From NCBI GenBank assembly GCA_032768795.1, contig CP136496.1:248001-312000 (forward strand): DNA of 64,000 bases, in the 5' to 3' direction. Position numbers and translations under genes: made by a program. Source of the stretch: Tremella fuciformis (Eukaryota; Basidiomycota; Tremellomycetes; Tremellales; Tremellaceae). Below are positions 21,079 through 32,545 of this stretch, one piece after another. Positions within the stretch are counted from its first letter, which is position 1, and every line of letters starts with the position of its first letter. A model generated the notes under the pieces. It saw only the letters and a program-made list of their open reading frames with translations, did no database searches and was not told the origin of the DNA.

Positions 21079-21893
21079 ATGTGGCGTGCTTATTCAGAGA
21101 CCGAAGGGGTACGTTTCTCTTGGGAGTATCTAGCTGATGCTTGAGACCACGCCAGCCTTGGATACGGTATCCCCTGACACACTCAACTCCCCGCCATCAG
21201 AGACGGAGTCTACCTTGCCGGCCTACGCGCCTGGGCAAACTACCCATGTCAGTCTCCCTTCGATACGTACGGTCATTCCAGAGTTGGCGGGCTCATTTGC
21301 CACCCTCTCACTGGCAAATGACCTGCCTGGGGTTTCGCAAGCGTCTTTCGACTTCACGGGATCCGGAGGTACAGGACCGACCCGCGATTCACCCAACAGT
21401 GCACAAAACGGTTCACCCATATATCAACCTGGCGTGACCCGCAGTCCGCAAATCGGGCAGCCTGACTCCGCACCTCCCGTGCGTCAAATCGGCCCCTTCC
21501 CATTTGCGTAGGACCGATTGACCTAAGACCAGGCACTGACATTCAGTATCAAAACCCCACTAGGTGGCGCACAATGGACGGTACTCCTCTGCCTGACCAG
21601 GCGCCGACAAGGGGAAACTGCGAATTCGTGATTCATGGGGGCGTCGTATGCGGCAAACCAGCTACTGATTTGAATCGACCTATCAGTTCGGATCTGTTTC
21701 TCTGCGATGGACACGTGAGCTATTTGGTCGGCTACGGAAATGGGGCTGACATGAGCGAAAGAAGGTCTTGGAGTCTGCGTATAAACAGCTGCTTCGCGGC
21801 GTGGACCCATACCAGCGTTTGGGCCGTCACACCGAATGGCGAGAGGTTGTTGAATGCAAGTCTGAAGGATCTATACATTATCTCTGTCGTTAG
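21079..21893 (+). CDS. F7, single-finger array gene close to F1
   Basis: Exons 21079-21108 (leader MWRAYSETEG), 21146-21478, 21547-21714 and 21756-21893, all phase 0, give 222 aa. The finger is C-x9-C-x17-C-x2-H (CEFVIHGGVVC ... LCDGH), the same spacing as finger 1 of F1, and ends exon 3. The last exon carries YKQLLRGVDPYQRLGR, a good QL motif, followed by a short tail. Exon 2 is Ser/Pro/Thr-rich and disordered. The donor at 21479 (GTGCGT) was chosen because it restores the frame of the finger exon. The extra intron in the disordered part is not seen in most relatives. Function unknown. Confidence 0.72.
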
Positions 21894-22479
21894 GTTCCAT
21901 GCATGGTTCTGCGCCCGCTGTGAAAAGACCATCTTTCTTCATGCCGCTCATCAAAGATCATCGATCGCCAGAATACTTTTTTGACCCCCAAGACCCCCGC
22001 AGGCGAATCCCGCAGACCTCGGCTCACGAGTGACCGTCTATAGCCATGTCATCACCACGTCCGCAATGGCGGTAAGCTATGGCGTGCGGCGCGACTGTCA
22101 GAGCAGACTATAGCGTTGCTATCATGAACGGCGCAGAAGACCTAAATTTCGAGAACTTTCGCTGAGAGCATTTCCAAATCAACTGAAACAGGAGCCCACA
22201 CAGAGCGCTTCTAAGGTCAGAGCCAGGAGGAGAAAGGACCCGAAGTAGACTTCGAGAAAACGCCCTCATCCCCCTTCCCCCCACTCTTACAGGATTCAGC
22301 ACCTCTTCTCCTCACTCTGTCCGGCTCCCTCCCTCCGCGTCAGGCCTACATTCTGAACTCAATCACAATCTCCAGTACGGTTTTAAGTCCCAGCTAGGTT
22401 TGAGACCCCGCTCAACAACGAGAAGTAACCCTGTTCGATCAGCCACTCAGCATTCCGCAAGAACCATCGTATAGTCGGC
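21894..22479. other. F7-F8 intergenic region, paralogous to the F10 upstream region
   Basis: 586 bp. The block CATTTCCAAATCAACTGAAA near 22170 and the preceding GAACGGCGCAGAAGAC match DNA upstream of F10. No gene is supported. Confidence 0.45.
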
Positions 22480-23454
22480 ATGTATCCTTATCAATCCTCC
22501 AACACCGAGCCAGGAAGAGTGAGTGTCACATTCTTTCTCCATGCGAAAGTCCTGAATTGTCCAGTACTCCAGCACGTACCGAGAGAGGGAAGAACCTGGT
22601 GGGTCGGGCTCCATTCGACCAGGCGGCTCGGGGCCTCTCCCAGGCATCCGGACCCTGCTCGGTGAATACCTCCCCTCCTCAGACCCACGTTGCCCGGAGG
22701 GTGTGACAACTCATGATCCCCACACAAATGCTTTCCCTGACGCTACATATCCTGGATCGAGAGCTTTGACGGGCTATGCCCCCTCACGAACAGGACAAGA
22801 CCCTCAAGTTAGGCCAATGACTCCTCAAACCTCAGCTATACCTGAAATAGGAATGCGTCAAACGGATTATCCTGGGTCGCAGGAGAGAATCCCGCTCACC
22901 GCGCCCCAACAGCCCGGTGAAGGGGGTTTTGCAACAAATTTCAGCCAGTGTCCCCCACCGCGAAGGTATCAGGCCCGATATGTGTCGACCTCACTGACCT
23001 CCCTCCCACAAGGCTGCTATGCTTCGGATATTTCGCAAGATGCCCTGGTGTGGCAGCCCGCTCGCCATAACGTCAGTGTGCTTCGCACGGCAGACTTCTC
23101 CAATGCCAACAGCACGCAGCTTATTTGGGAAGAAGAGCGAGTGGACAAAGGGCGATGTCAATACATTTTCCGGAGTAATGGTGCAAGGTGCAAGAATTCC
23201 TCGCAGATTTGTGAAGAGGACGAATGGCCTTCGACCGTGGTCACCTTATGCAGAGCACATGTGAGCGCTGTCACTTGTTACGGCGCCCAGCTGAGCGACC
23301 TTAGCGCAACTACCCAGATGCGTTCACACAGGCTATTTACAGGGCGGAGGAGGACAATCCTGACGGGCTTAACGAAGACGCGTTGAGAGCGCTCCACGCC
23401 CGGTACGCGCTTTTGATCGATGACGAGTCAACGAGACAGGCTTCCAGGCGATAA
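22480..23454 (+). CDS. F8, MYPY-type finger gene
   Basis: Exons 22480-22518 (leader MYPYQSSNTEPGR), 22565-23260 and 23305-23454, phase 0, give 294 aa. Exon 2 opens with YSSTY, as in F10. It is Pro/Gly/Ser/Gln-rich and ends in the finger C-x10-C-x19-C-x2-H (RCQYIFRSNGARC ... LCRAH). Exon 3 replaces the QL motif with a short helical unit: FTQAIYRAEEDNPDGLNED, then RYALLIDDESTRQASRR. The same unit occurs in F3 and F10, so these three form a subgroup. F8 stops about 30 residues earlier than F10. The leader's EPGR before the donor is shared by all three. Function unknown. Confidence 0.8.
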
Positions 23455-24071
23455 GTCGAGTCAATGGTCGCGGGTCCAGGTCCAGTTCTGCCACGTCCTG
23501 ACCCGCAGCCGGAGTGAGCTGTGCAATTTCTCATGTTCAAAGGACTGCCAAAGTGCCTCTTGCCGTTGCGATATATACTTCTCCATGCAGATCACCTTGT
23601 ACTCGCTTAAATGTATGAGCACATCAGACAGTGCTAGAGAGAGACTCGCCGCACCATAGGATGCATTCCAACTGCAGTGGTCGAAATCAGTCGCAGTCCG
23701 CAAACTCGGGCCGAGAAAGCAGCGGAGTCGAGACATTGGACACGAGTGTGATATGGTGAAGTATCTGACAGAGAGTACATGGTGTCGGAAGGCCAAGACT
23801 CCGCGCTTATTTGCAAAACAGGCGAATCAGGCGAGGATATACTTGGAAAAACATTTGAAGGGCAGGCGCTCGCACTGTCCGACATGTCTCACCGGGTCAA
23901 GGGAGACCCCGAAGCACCGTGGGGGGATGAGACGGCTCTTATAGTATAAGACTTAGCTTCCTCTTGACTCTGTCTCTAGGACAGAGAAAGAGCGTTGACT
24001 ACGGTCCACCCCTGCCCAGGCTCTGAGAATAACAAAGAAGTCGGTGCGCCACCTGTAGGACGCTAGACCAA
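23455..24071. other. F8-F9 intergenic region
   Basis: 617 bp without a supportable gene. A TATAAG sequence at 23945-23950 lies 127 bp before the F9 ATG and may be its TATA box. Confidence 0.45.
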
Positions 24072-25109
24072 ATGCCTGATTTGCATCGTCCAGCTAGTCG
24101 CGCAACTGAGGAGGTGCGTCAGCGACTACAGTGAGCACATATGTGAAGGAAAGACTGACCAGATACAGACAGGAGGCGACACCCCCAGTCTTGATTACGA
24201 CGGGGATACTCAGTACAGAAACCAACAAAGCTCATCCTATGCTCATCCAAACGCCTGCGTCACGCTCCCAAGTCTGAGAGCGGCTTACCCAGATCATTTA
24301 CCTTCCCTCAAAATTCATGATCCCAATATCCCTGCGGCGGAGCGGCGACCAGCGGCTTCGCATTTGCAGCTGTTTCAATCCTCGGCTGCCGAATCACACT
24401 GTGACTACCAGACTGGTCGGAATTCTGCTGGAAACACTACTGCTTCATACGATGCGTCCGATCCATCCTCATCTGACGACCCAAATGCTAGTCCAGTGAC
24501 AAGCTTCCAGGTGCCTGATGTCAGCAACCGGCGTTCTAGCGCTCCCCGTCTTCCACGCCCCAAGCACTTCTGCACATTTCGTCTGGAGCATCGTCAATGC
24601 AGAAGACGACCGCGTGACGGAGAGGACCGGTGCTATCGGCATGTAGGTCTCTGTCGGAAGACACGCTGACCTTGACTGACCGATACAGGCTGGTAAACTT
24701 CAAACTCCATGGGAATCTCTCTGCTCCTATCGTCAATCCAGGAAACGATGTTCAAACCCCAAGTCGGCCGGCTCGGACCGCTGTGGTGAACATGTGAGTC
24801 ATGCGTCAAGCTGTCGCGGCCGCAAATGCTGACTTCTAGCCTCATAGGTTACAGGGCACTCCTCGCCCGTCCGGTCGGTCCAAGGAGTCGGACTTTTCCT
24901 CTCCCTTGCTGCATGGTGAAGATCGCCTCATAGGCGTCGGACTTGCAACGAGTAGATTGCGGAGGAGAGCAACAGAACGAGGACGGCTAACCCGTGCAGA
25001 TCCCCTCTGGCCGAAGCTTCATGCAGATTCGTCCCAGGTCGGAGCCGGATTGTCATTTCTTGCCATGACTCCCGCAGTCCCCGGTCATGTTAGTCATCCT
25101 CTGCTCTGA
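24072..25109 (+). CDS. F9, two-finger array gene
   Basis: Exons 24072-24113 (leader MPDLHRPASRATEE), 24169-24642, 24689-24793 and 24840-25109, phase 0, give 296 aa. Two compact fingers end consecutive exons: CTFRLEHRQC ... RCYRH (C-x8-C-x10-C-x2-H) at residues about 149-172 and CSYRQSRKRC ... RCGEH (same spacing) at about 184-207. The last exon is basic and Ser/Arg-rich, with no QL motif. The doubled C-[ST]-[FY]-R pattern is the closest in the array to the KANSL2/INO80D-type C3H repeats as I know them. Exon 2 is disordered (residues 15-145). Function unknown; a zinc-binding nuclear protein is inference. Confidence 0.78.
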
Positions 25110-25608
25110 CCCCGGGATCCCCCGCGTCCGCAATCGCATAGTATGTAGATGGTAGTATGACTCTTCGCCACGCTATGGAGTGTTGTGCATGTTTCATGAC
25201 GGAGCATGTTTTGCCATCAAGAACGGCGCTGAGGACGAAAGAAGTGTTGCTGGAATGTCCCCTCTAACATTGTCGTCAGCTTTCGCTGCAAGCTTTTGCA
25301 AATCAACTGAAACAGAAGATCATTCAAGAACGCTGTAATGGTCTTTCGTCCATCTCCTGGTCATACGAGAGCTTGGTAGGTGAAAGGACTGAAAGACTGC
25401 ACTCCGGCACGACGCCCTAGCCCCCGCCCCCCCCCCCCCCCCCCCCCGGGAGACGGAACACTCGTCTCCGCCTCTCAACATTCTGGTCTTACTGACGACC
25501 AGATAAAGTTGGTATCTACACCAGTCTCAAGCTACCGTACATCGACGAGAAGCAGTATCCTGCACCATCAGCCACTCTGAACCCCTCAAGAAACACCTTG
25601 TATTCGGC
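25110..25608. other. F9-F10 intergenic region with conserved upstream blocks
   Basis: 499 bp. Contains the GCTTTTGCAAATCAACTGAA block near 25290, GGTAGGTGAAAGGACTGAAA near 25375 and the poly-C run, all echoed upstream of F3. Confidence 0.5.
25427..25447 (+). repeat. poly-C tract
   Basis: 21 consecutive C residues, 162 bp before the F10 start codon. Confidence 0.9.
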
Positions 25609-26734
25609 ATGTGTCCTTATGAACCCCAGAAGACCGAGCCTGGAAGAGTGTGTGGCCTTCTTCTGATCACGAAAGTGCTAAATTCTGCAGTACTCCAGCA
25701 CGTACGGCGTGGGAGAGGAAGCAGGCGATTCGGGGCCCGTTCGCCCAAGTGCCCAATGGCCTGGTCTCCCAAGCATCCGGACGGCGTTGGCTGACTATTT
25801 CCCCCAATCCCCCCAATCGAAGCCGCCGTACTCAGAGCAACCAACAACTGAAGTGGCCCGCACGCATGATCTCCCAAGCACTATACACCCTTCATACATA
25901 CCATTGGGAGCTTCTCTTGCCCGGAATGACATGACGGACTATGCCCTACCTTCGACAGGACAAGCCCCCCATTGTGGGCCCATGAGTTCGCGACTAGCAG
26001 CTACACCCAATGTACACTACAATGTTCACATGCAGCAACCGCACAATTTTGGTCCGAGGGGGCCATTCCAGCCCTTTATTTCTCAGCAAACCAGTGAAAC
26101 GGTCAGTGCATCAGACAGCAGCATGCAACCCCCGCGGTGGTCGCGTGAGGCCCAATATGCGGCAACCTCACCGACCTCCTACCCACAAGGCTTGGATTCT
26201 TCGTCGACTGCTCAAGAACCTATGGCATGGCGACCCACACCCCAAAAAGTCGGTGCCCTTGGCACCTCAGACTCTCCCAGTGCAGACAGCACAGATACTA
26301 AGTCGAAAGAACGGGGGAGCCCTTCCAGGATTTCGGAAAAAACGAGATGTCAGTATATTCGCCCGGATGGCTACGGACAGTGCCGTAATTTCTCGCAGTC
26401 TGGTGAGAAAGAATGGCGTTTGAGTCTTTGCAAAAGACATGTGAGTGCCATCAACGAGTACGAGTACTGTACCTGGCTGATCCCTCAGGGCGAGTATGCG
26501 CCTGCCTTCGAACAAGGAATCTGCAGGGCGGAGAAGGAGGGCAATCCTGACAAAGTCACTGAAGACGAATTGAACTCCATGCGCGCCAGGTATGATCACC
26601 TGATCGATCAGGAGTCCAGCAGACAGGCCTCCAGAGAACGAAAAGACAACGTAAAAGAGAAGCGGATCGAGGATAAATCGTTGGTCTGGAATCCAGGTCC
26701 GACCGTGTTTCCTACTCATCCGCGGTTGGAGTGA
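25609..26734 (+). CDS. F10, MYPY-type finger gene
   Basis: Exons 25609-25647 (leader MCPYEPQKTEPGR), 25691-26440 and 26489-26734, phase 0, give 344 aa. The 48-nt second intron happens to be open in frame, so retention would not truncate the protein. Exon 2 is 250 residues of Pro/Ser/Gln-rich sequence ending in the finger C-x10-C-x15-C-x2-H (RCQYIRPDGYGQC ... LCKRH). Exon 3 encodes the subgroup-specific unit FEQGICRAEKEGNPDKVTED and RYDHLIDQESSRQAS, then a basic linker and a Pro-rich end. F10 is the best intact representative of the F3/F8/F10 subgroup. Function unknown. Confidence 0.82.
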
Positions 26735-27437
26735 GTTGTGCGTTTCTACGCGCATCCTGTCCTGACCGCGAAATCAAGCTTCCTGCGGATGCGGAGTGCT
26801 CGACACATAGTCTCCCACGTGAATCACCATGCACTTGCTTCGTGACTGCCTCACCATACCATTCAATGGCTGAACGTAACTTGCGGGTGCAGCCAGCTTT
26901 ATGACTGGGCGCCAGCCACCCGCGCCGCGATGAGATCAGCAACATCGGGGTGATTGCAGTGACCATCGCGCTACGCTCAGCGGAGTGGCGGGCAATTGGG
27001 CATCCTGGACGACTCTGGGGATTACTCTTATGAATTGTCAAGCGTCTCTGCACGAAGCGCTCCACACTCACGTCCCAAAAGCGGTCGGATCAAAGTGGTC
27101 TGCGAAGCAAGTCGAGTGAGCCATTCGGAGGCCTACCGAAAGGTACCTCCGAATCAGAATCCGGTTGCACAGAGAAATCTTTCCGGATGGGATGCTATGC
27201 ACAGTCTACACCAGAGGGCAGCCGTGGTCTCAAATAAGCGAAGCTGCGACCAGACCTGGACGCCTGCTGAAGGGAGAGCATGGCTTGAATAGCACACTTG
27301 AAAGGTGGGATCCGAGGTCATCTTCCACGGGCCTTTGCCTCTTCTTTAGTCCACAGCAAGCCCATGATAGATGGACCATCGAAACTAGTTTCCCTATCTT
27401 TAGAAGCTCCAAACGTATTTCAATAGCGCACGCAAGA
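26735..27437. other. F10-F11 intergenic region
   Basis: 703 bp. No supportable gene or repeat seen. Confidence 0.4.
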
Positions 27438-28333
27438 ATGTGGAGATTTGACCCCGTTCGAGACGCGATTGCGTCGGTGGGTGCGGTGCATAAGTGACTC
27501 TGCTGATCAACAGCGAGGGGAGGTAGACCGAAGCTTAGTTGCGTCTCCCCTCGAGTTAGAGGTAAGTGTACAGTCGGGAGGACTGCAATATCTACCGCCA
27601 GTCTTCCCCCAGCCTTTTGCTAGCTGGAAAGCCTAGATGGCGCCTGCAAAAGCCTGCTGACGGACAGACAGGTAAACCCTCCCGACGGACCGATGGTCAT
27701 CAAGCCTGGCGCACAAATAATGTACCCGATTGGGAGTCCGTGGACCCACTTATCGACCCCCAGCTCTGTCCGCAGTCAGGGGAGGTTCACTCCGGTGGCG
27801 GCTCGAATGATAACTGGGATGGGGCGGGAGCAATGGAGTCATCGCGGCCATTCATACCAGAAACGAGCCGGGATCAGGAGACAAACGACGCCAATTGTGG
27901 TGGACAGACCTGTGATAGGCCTCCCAGCCCGAGAATCAGAGCTAAGGGGCGGTTAGAGATAGAATCGCCTCCAGATCAACTCTCAGTGGAAGCGGACGAC
28001 AACAACGCTTTGCAGGTGTCACCGTCCTTACCAGCAATTTTGTGGAACACTCCCATCTCCCATTCACCCGCTCAAGTGACCTCTGGGCCCAGTGAAGCTG
28101 AGGAAATTCGCGAGGATCCATCGAACCGTTTCTATCCAGGCCTAGCCCTCCGGGACCTCACAGGGAGACTTCCTCCATACTTGCGAAGGGGCTCCAGATC
28201 TCCGTCTCGGGGTCGAAAGTCGCAAAATGCCGGCACGACTGTCAGTGGCCGCCCAAGACGGCGGCCCCGACAGCCTGTGCAGGAGGGGGTGTCCTCGTAC
28301 GATGTGCAAAACGCATCCGGTCACGGTCATTGA
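27438..28333 (+). CDS. F11, FDPV-leader gene lacking a finger
   Basis: Exons 27438-27476 (leader MWRFDPVRDAIAS), 27514-27561 and 27602-28333, phase 0, give 272 aa. The leader matches those of F1 and F4 (FDPV, basic residue, DA, then A). The rest is polar and disordered, with Pro/Ser/Arg-rich segments near the end (RRGSRSPSRGRKS, GRPRRRPRQP). I find no Cys/Cys/Cys/His set and no QL motif in the following DNA. Either F11 is a family member that kept only the N-terminal part, or a missed exon follows. Assignment to the array rests on leader, strand and position. Function unknown. Confidence 0.6.
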
Positions 28334-29881
28334 TCTCATGTGCTGTGGTTGGTAGGGAGAGAATCTACACCCAAAGCTGTTGAGGCTGACCATCATTCGT
28401 CGCACTTGTAACAGTATCTGCTCTCCTATCTGTGTTATTTCGTTCTATACAGACATTGTCAATTTCATGAGAGTCTGTCTCCGTCCGGCACCTCATCCGA
28501 CCACTCACGCGGTCTCGCAGTCCCCCCTTGACCTCATGCTCAATCGTGGCAGGGTGATCGCACTCAACAAAGAGGTCAAGGGACAGTCTGTGAGACCGAG
28601 CAGTGGACGACATATCTTACACTAGCGTTTCCACCCGTGAAATTCACGGGAGAGGCAAGTGGATCTCGCGTTCTTGCTCCTATGTCAAGTTTTTGTCTTT
28701 CACGTCGGTCTTCCCGATCCAAGGGGAAGGCCTTAATACTTACCTTGCCATTGGGAAGTAGCTGCACGCAGAAACTCTCTTTCAAACAATTTATATGCCT
28801 TCGGGCTGCGCCCTCCGGACCACGTTTATCTCGCATGTATCTGTTATTATAGTAGATATTTTCAAGCCAAATTCTTTGCATGACATCGATGCTCTTTAAG
28901 AGTGCTGGGCGTAGGGCTTAATCGTGTGTTCCCGAACCATCCTTCGCAGTCAGCTGCAAATACTCGCCAAGACCGTCTCATCTCTCCCATCGCACATTCG
29001 CCGTAATCTCCAAAGCTACTTCTGAAGACTTCTCTCGCCTTGTGACAATGCGTTCTACCGAACCACGGAGGGGATCAGCAATATTGTAGTCGCTGCTGCA
29101 TGCCGTCGCTGTCAGGCGACGAGCAGTCATTCTGACGTGTATGAATTTGGTTGAGTTTTTGGAAGATGCTGACCCCTCGCTGGCCGACCTCAAGCCTGAC
29201 TCCGAAACTGATTCCTCGTGCTCCGGCAGCCTACAGTCTCCTTTCCACAGTCCTTTTGGAAAATCAACGTGATGTCCTAGGGAGTCAGAGGGGCTTAGTG
29301 TAGGGCCGGGTTCATTCTCTGCCCGATGATTGTTGCCCGCGGCAATGGAGTCGCGATGTGTCTGCACTGGGACGTCAAACGGGGCGCTAGTGTCCGCCTC
29401 GTGGAGACGGGAGCACCTGGGCGTACTGCAGGTCGTGCTTGACGAGCGGATGCCTGCAATGGTGCCACACGGCTGCCCCAGCGCTCGGTGTCCGCCACTT
29501 ACGCGCATCGCTGTGGTTTGGAGGAGTGACGCTTCTTTCGATGGTCATGGCTGGAAGACAATGGGAGAGCAATGCTAATGATGTGGACAGAAGCCCTATT
29601 CGATGATCAACTGTGCAGAAACACTCAGCTCTCGAGGCGCAGTATGCTCTGTGTCGAAGGGAGGCGTGAGGATGAGGGCAAAGGAAGTGACCTCGCTTCG
29701 AAGCTCTGAAGATATGCGCCTTCAGTGTTACGTGTTTCGCAGTATAAAAGGAGGATGAGACAACCGACACAAGTGCACTATAAGAGGGAAAGTCGCTCAA
29801 GAAGACACTCCCCACAGCATTTGGTTCAATTTCACCCAAATCGCCTGCAACTGTATACCTTTGCCAAGCCAAGCAACACAT
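28334..29881. other. F11-F12 intergenic region
   Basis: 1,548 bp. Contains a 17-bp palindrome (28634-28650, CCCGTGAA-A-TTCACGGG). Minus-strand open frames at 28576-28881 and 28978-29508 show no domain or splice support. The F12 TATA box is at 29743. Confidence 0.4.
29743..29750 (+). promoter_or_regulatory. TATA box of F12
   Basis: TATAAAAG, 139 bp before the F12 ATG, the same spacing as at F5. Confidence 0.65.
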
Positions 29882-30768
29882 ATGTCTTACCAACGCTACT
29901 CGTACCCTGCCGGCTCTGCAGATGAGGAGGTGAGTCCCCAGTGCCGCGTAGCCTTCGACCGAATAGCTTACACTCGAAACAATTAGCCCGCCATCAGGGG
30001 TTTCCCTCGCGCCAACTACCAGTCAAGTGAACCAACGGAATTGCCACCCCCGGGACGACCAGCCCCATCAAGTCTGAGTGTTCAGAGCATGCTAAATGAC
30101 CCCGTTGACGACGTGGTGCTTCGGCCAGTAGCTGCATGGACCCCAGCTCCAGCAAATCCCAGCGATCGCTCGGGAGCCTCACAGCTGCTCCCAGTCTCTT
30201 CGTTCTCGCAGGGCTCGGCTGAGCCTCAAGATAATGCCTCTGGTGCCGCTCCTCCCCCTGACGTATCGTATCATGCCGCTGGTCCCGCCAGTCCCCCAAG
30301 CCTCGGAACCTCACGTACCCACCCAAAAGTCAAGCGGTCGGGCGGTCGTAAAAACGAGCCACGCCCCAATCAGTCGACCGTGACGTTCTTCAATGACCCT
30401 CTGGGCGACTGCACATGTGCTTCATTTTCCTTGACTGCTTGCGTAGTACATGTGAGCCATGGTTGACGTGATCGCTGCAGTGGCAAACTGATGGCAGCGT
30501 CCCATTACTGGGCCTCAGTCAGCGCAATGTTCGTATTTATTCGAAACCCGTCGATGCCGCAATCAGGCCTCTTCGAATGGCCGTTGCCACCGACATGTCA
30601 GTGTCCCCGTTCAGTATCTGGACGACGACTAATAAAGTTTAGATTGACACATCTCAACCTGACTGGGCTAATTGTTGCTCGTATCGATACTACAGGGGTC
30701 GACCATGTACCAACCCGAGGGCGGGCAACACGGAGTTTTGCATCCAGCATGGGAGTCAGCGGGGGTAA
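29882..30768 (+). CDS. F12, three-finger array gene
   Basis: Exons 29882-29929 (leader MSYQRYSYPAGSADEE), 29987-30451, 30498-30596 and 30643-30768, phase 0, give 245 aa. Exon 2 is Pro/Ser-rich and ends in a short degenerate finger, CTCASFSLTACVVH (C-x-C-x7-C-x2-H). Exon 3 is little more than a compact finger (CSYLFETRRC ... RCHRH, C-x8-C-x9-C-x2-H). Exon 4 holds a third (CSYRYYRGRPC ... FCIQH, C-x9-C-x10-C-x2-H), after which the protein ends within six residues. It has no QL motif. Its closest relative is F13, which has the same order of fingers. A TATA box lies 139 bp upstream. Function unknown. Confidence 0.78.
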
Positions 30769-31466
30769 TACATATCTGACCTGGTCGATTCTCAATACTC
30801 ATTCATGTCCGGTAGCCTTCAGTCGCTCAGGCAGCTTAACCTATGATTGCATGGATTGTGCAGGAATGTCTGCTCCTGAACTGCTGTTTAGTATACAATA
30901 GTGCGCTTGCATGCAGCCTTCCTTCTTTGTGTGCATATTTTGTGCCACGTAGAGTTTGTAGCCCGAAGGACTCAAGCTGGGCCACCCGTCCGCGTCCCCT
31001 CCGCTGTACCTGTGCATTTTCAGTCAAAAGATCTCCAGCGAGCCAGAAAGTTATGGATTGCTCTATCCTGGCTGAGAAAAGTAGAGCTCTTGACACTGTA
31101 TTTTGGAGGACTTGGCACGGGGCTGGCTCCTCAGGAAGCGCTCAGAATTGTGTGAAATTCAAATAGCTGGGAGAAGGGCATGCCAATTTTCATCTCGAAC
31201 GACGAATAGAGAAACAAGGTAAATGATTCGAGGGCGACTTGGCTTCGACGTCGTGAATGAAGGCATTTATGTAGCTCTGCTGCGGGGCGTTCCAGCCAGT
31301 CAAGGGAGTGTTGAAGAGCACCGAAGACGCAGAGCCTTCCACGCTATGAACGATCGTCTTACCGAACAACACTCTCCTCTTCCCACTCCATCGACCTCAG
31401 TCCACGATCGATCCAAACGGGCCTGCATCGCCGTTCAGCTCAGTCTACTTGAAGAAGTCAGACTAC
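30769..31466. other. F12-F13 intergenic region
   Basis: 698 bp. No supportable gene. Confidence 0.4.
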
Positions 31467-32545
31467 ATGTCTGAAGAGACTCGTCCTTCCAGTATTGCGG
31501 CTGAGAAGGTGCGTCCTCGCAGCCCCATGGCCTGTGCCTTTGCGACCTACCACTAAATTCGATTAGGGGACGACCACCGGTGCTCATGCCAGTCATGGCC
31601 CACCGCAGGCGTTGCTCACGGAACCGCGACCGGCAGCGGACAAGCTACAATCCCTCCCTCACACTTACGATATGTGGCCGGAATTCTTCAGCGCTTCGAG
31701 GGACTCGAGAGATGATTTTGCCGCTTCTGGCGCTCAGATTTCCGCCCCTCCTGGATCTTACCCTCACCACTGTCGGTCTCCGAGCCAGAGTCTGTCTGTA
31801 GGCCGACACGTTTACACATCGGCTCAACTGTCACAAATCTCCCGATATGACCACTTTTTGACCCAAAAAGCCTATAGGCTTGCCTCGCAATGCGGCCGGG
31901 GCAAGAGGACCTCAGCCACCCAGTCGGTAGCTAGTTTGCGACCGATCGCACCAAAGACCCAGCAGGTACCGCCGGTCACCGTAGAATGGAGACCTACTCG
32001 CCGCCGGCGTCAATGTACCTGTGTCAAATCGGGCCCACGTGCTTGCTGGGTACATGTGAGTCGTATCCGTGCTCAAACCTACTATATCTCATTTGCACAG
32101 AATCCCGGAGCCAAATTCTCGCACGGAAAGACTCGGTGCTCGTATCGACTGGAGAACAGCATTTGTGGCAACTTCGCTCTTCCGAACGAGGATCGCTGCC
32201 ACGTACATGTGAGCCAAATCTGCGCAGAAATTTTCTGAGCCTGACTGACCGAAATAGATTAATTCGAAGGTCATAGACTGGGATACATGCTGTACGTATC
32301 GCAGCGGCAAGCGTTGTACCGAACCCACTTCGGGAGATTCGGACCGTTGTTTTCGTCATGCGGGCACCAGACGGAGGAGTCGCCCCAAAGACTGTTGCGC
32401 AGATGGTTGGGGTGGTCAGAAAAGTGGCAGCTGTCAGCCGCACTCCACGAATGGGCCCGAGTCCGCGGACACTGGCGCGGTGTGGAAGGACTCGGCTGAA
32501 GGCATAGAGAATACAATTATTGTACGGCCGTCGACGTATCTGTAG
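31467..32545 (+). CDS. F13, three-finger array gene with DTIIV-type tail
   Basis: Exons 31467-31508 (leader MSEETRPSSIAAEK), 31567-32055, 32101-32208 and 32258-32545, phase 0, give 308 aa. Three fingers appear in order: CTCVKSGPRACWVH (degenerate, ends exon 2), CSYRLENSIC ... RCHVH (C-x8-C-x10-C-x2-H, ends exon 3) and CTYRSGKRC ... RCFRH (C-x7-C-x10-C-x2-H) in exon 4. In exon 4 the frame runs on past the His because the next bases are GCGGGC rather than a GT donor. The C-terminus is Gly/Ser/Lys-rich, then acidic, ending EGIENTIIVRPSTYL. This resembles the tails of F14 and F15, which links the small finger genes to the large ones. Function unknown. Confidence 0.8.

Noticed and set aside
28576..28881. 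Minus-strand frame near a palindrome that suggested a tRNA or retroelement fragment
   Set aside because: No A/B box pair, cloverleaf or LTR could be found; the palindrome alone is too weak.
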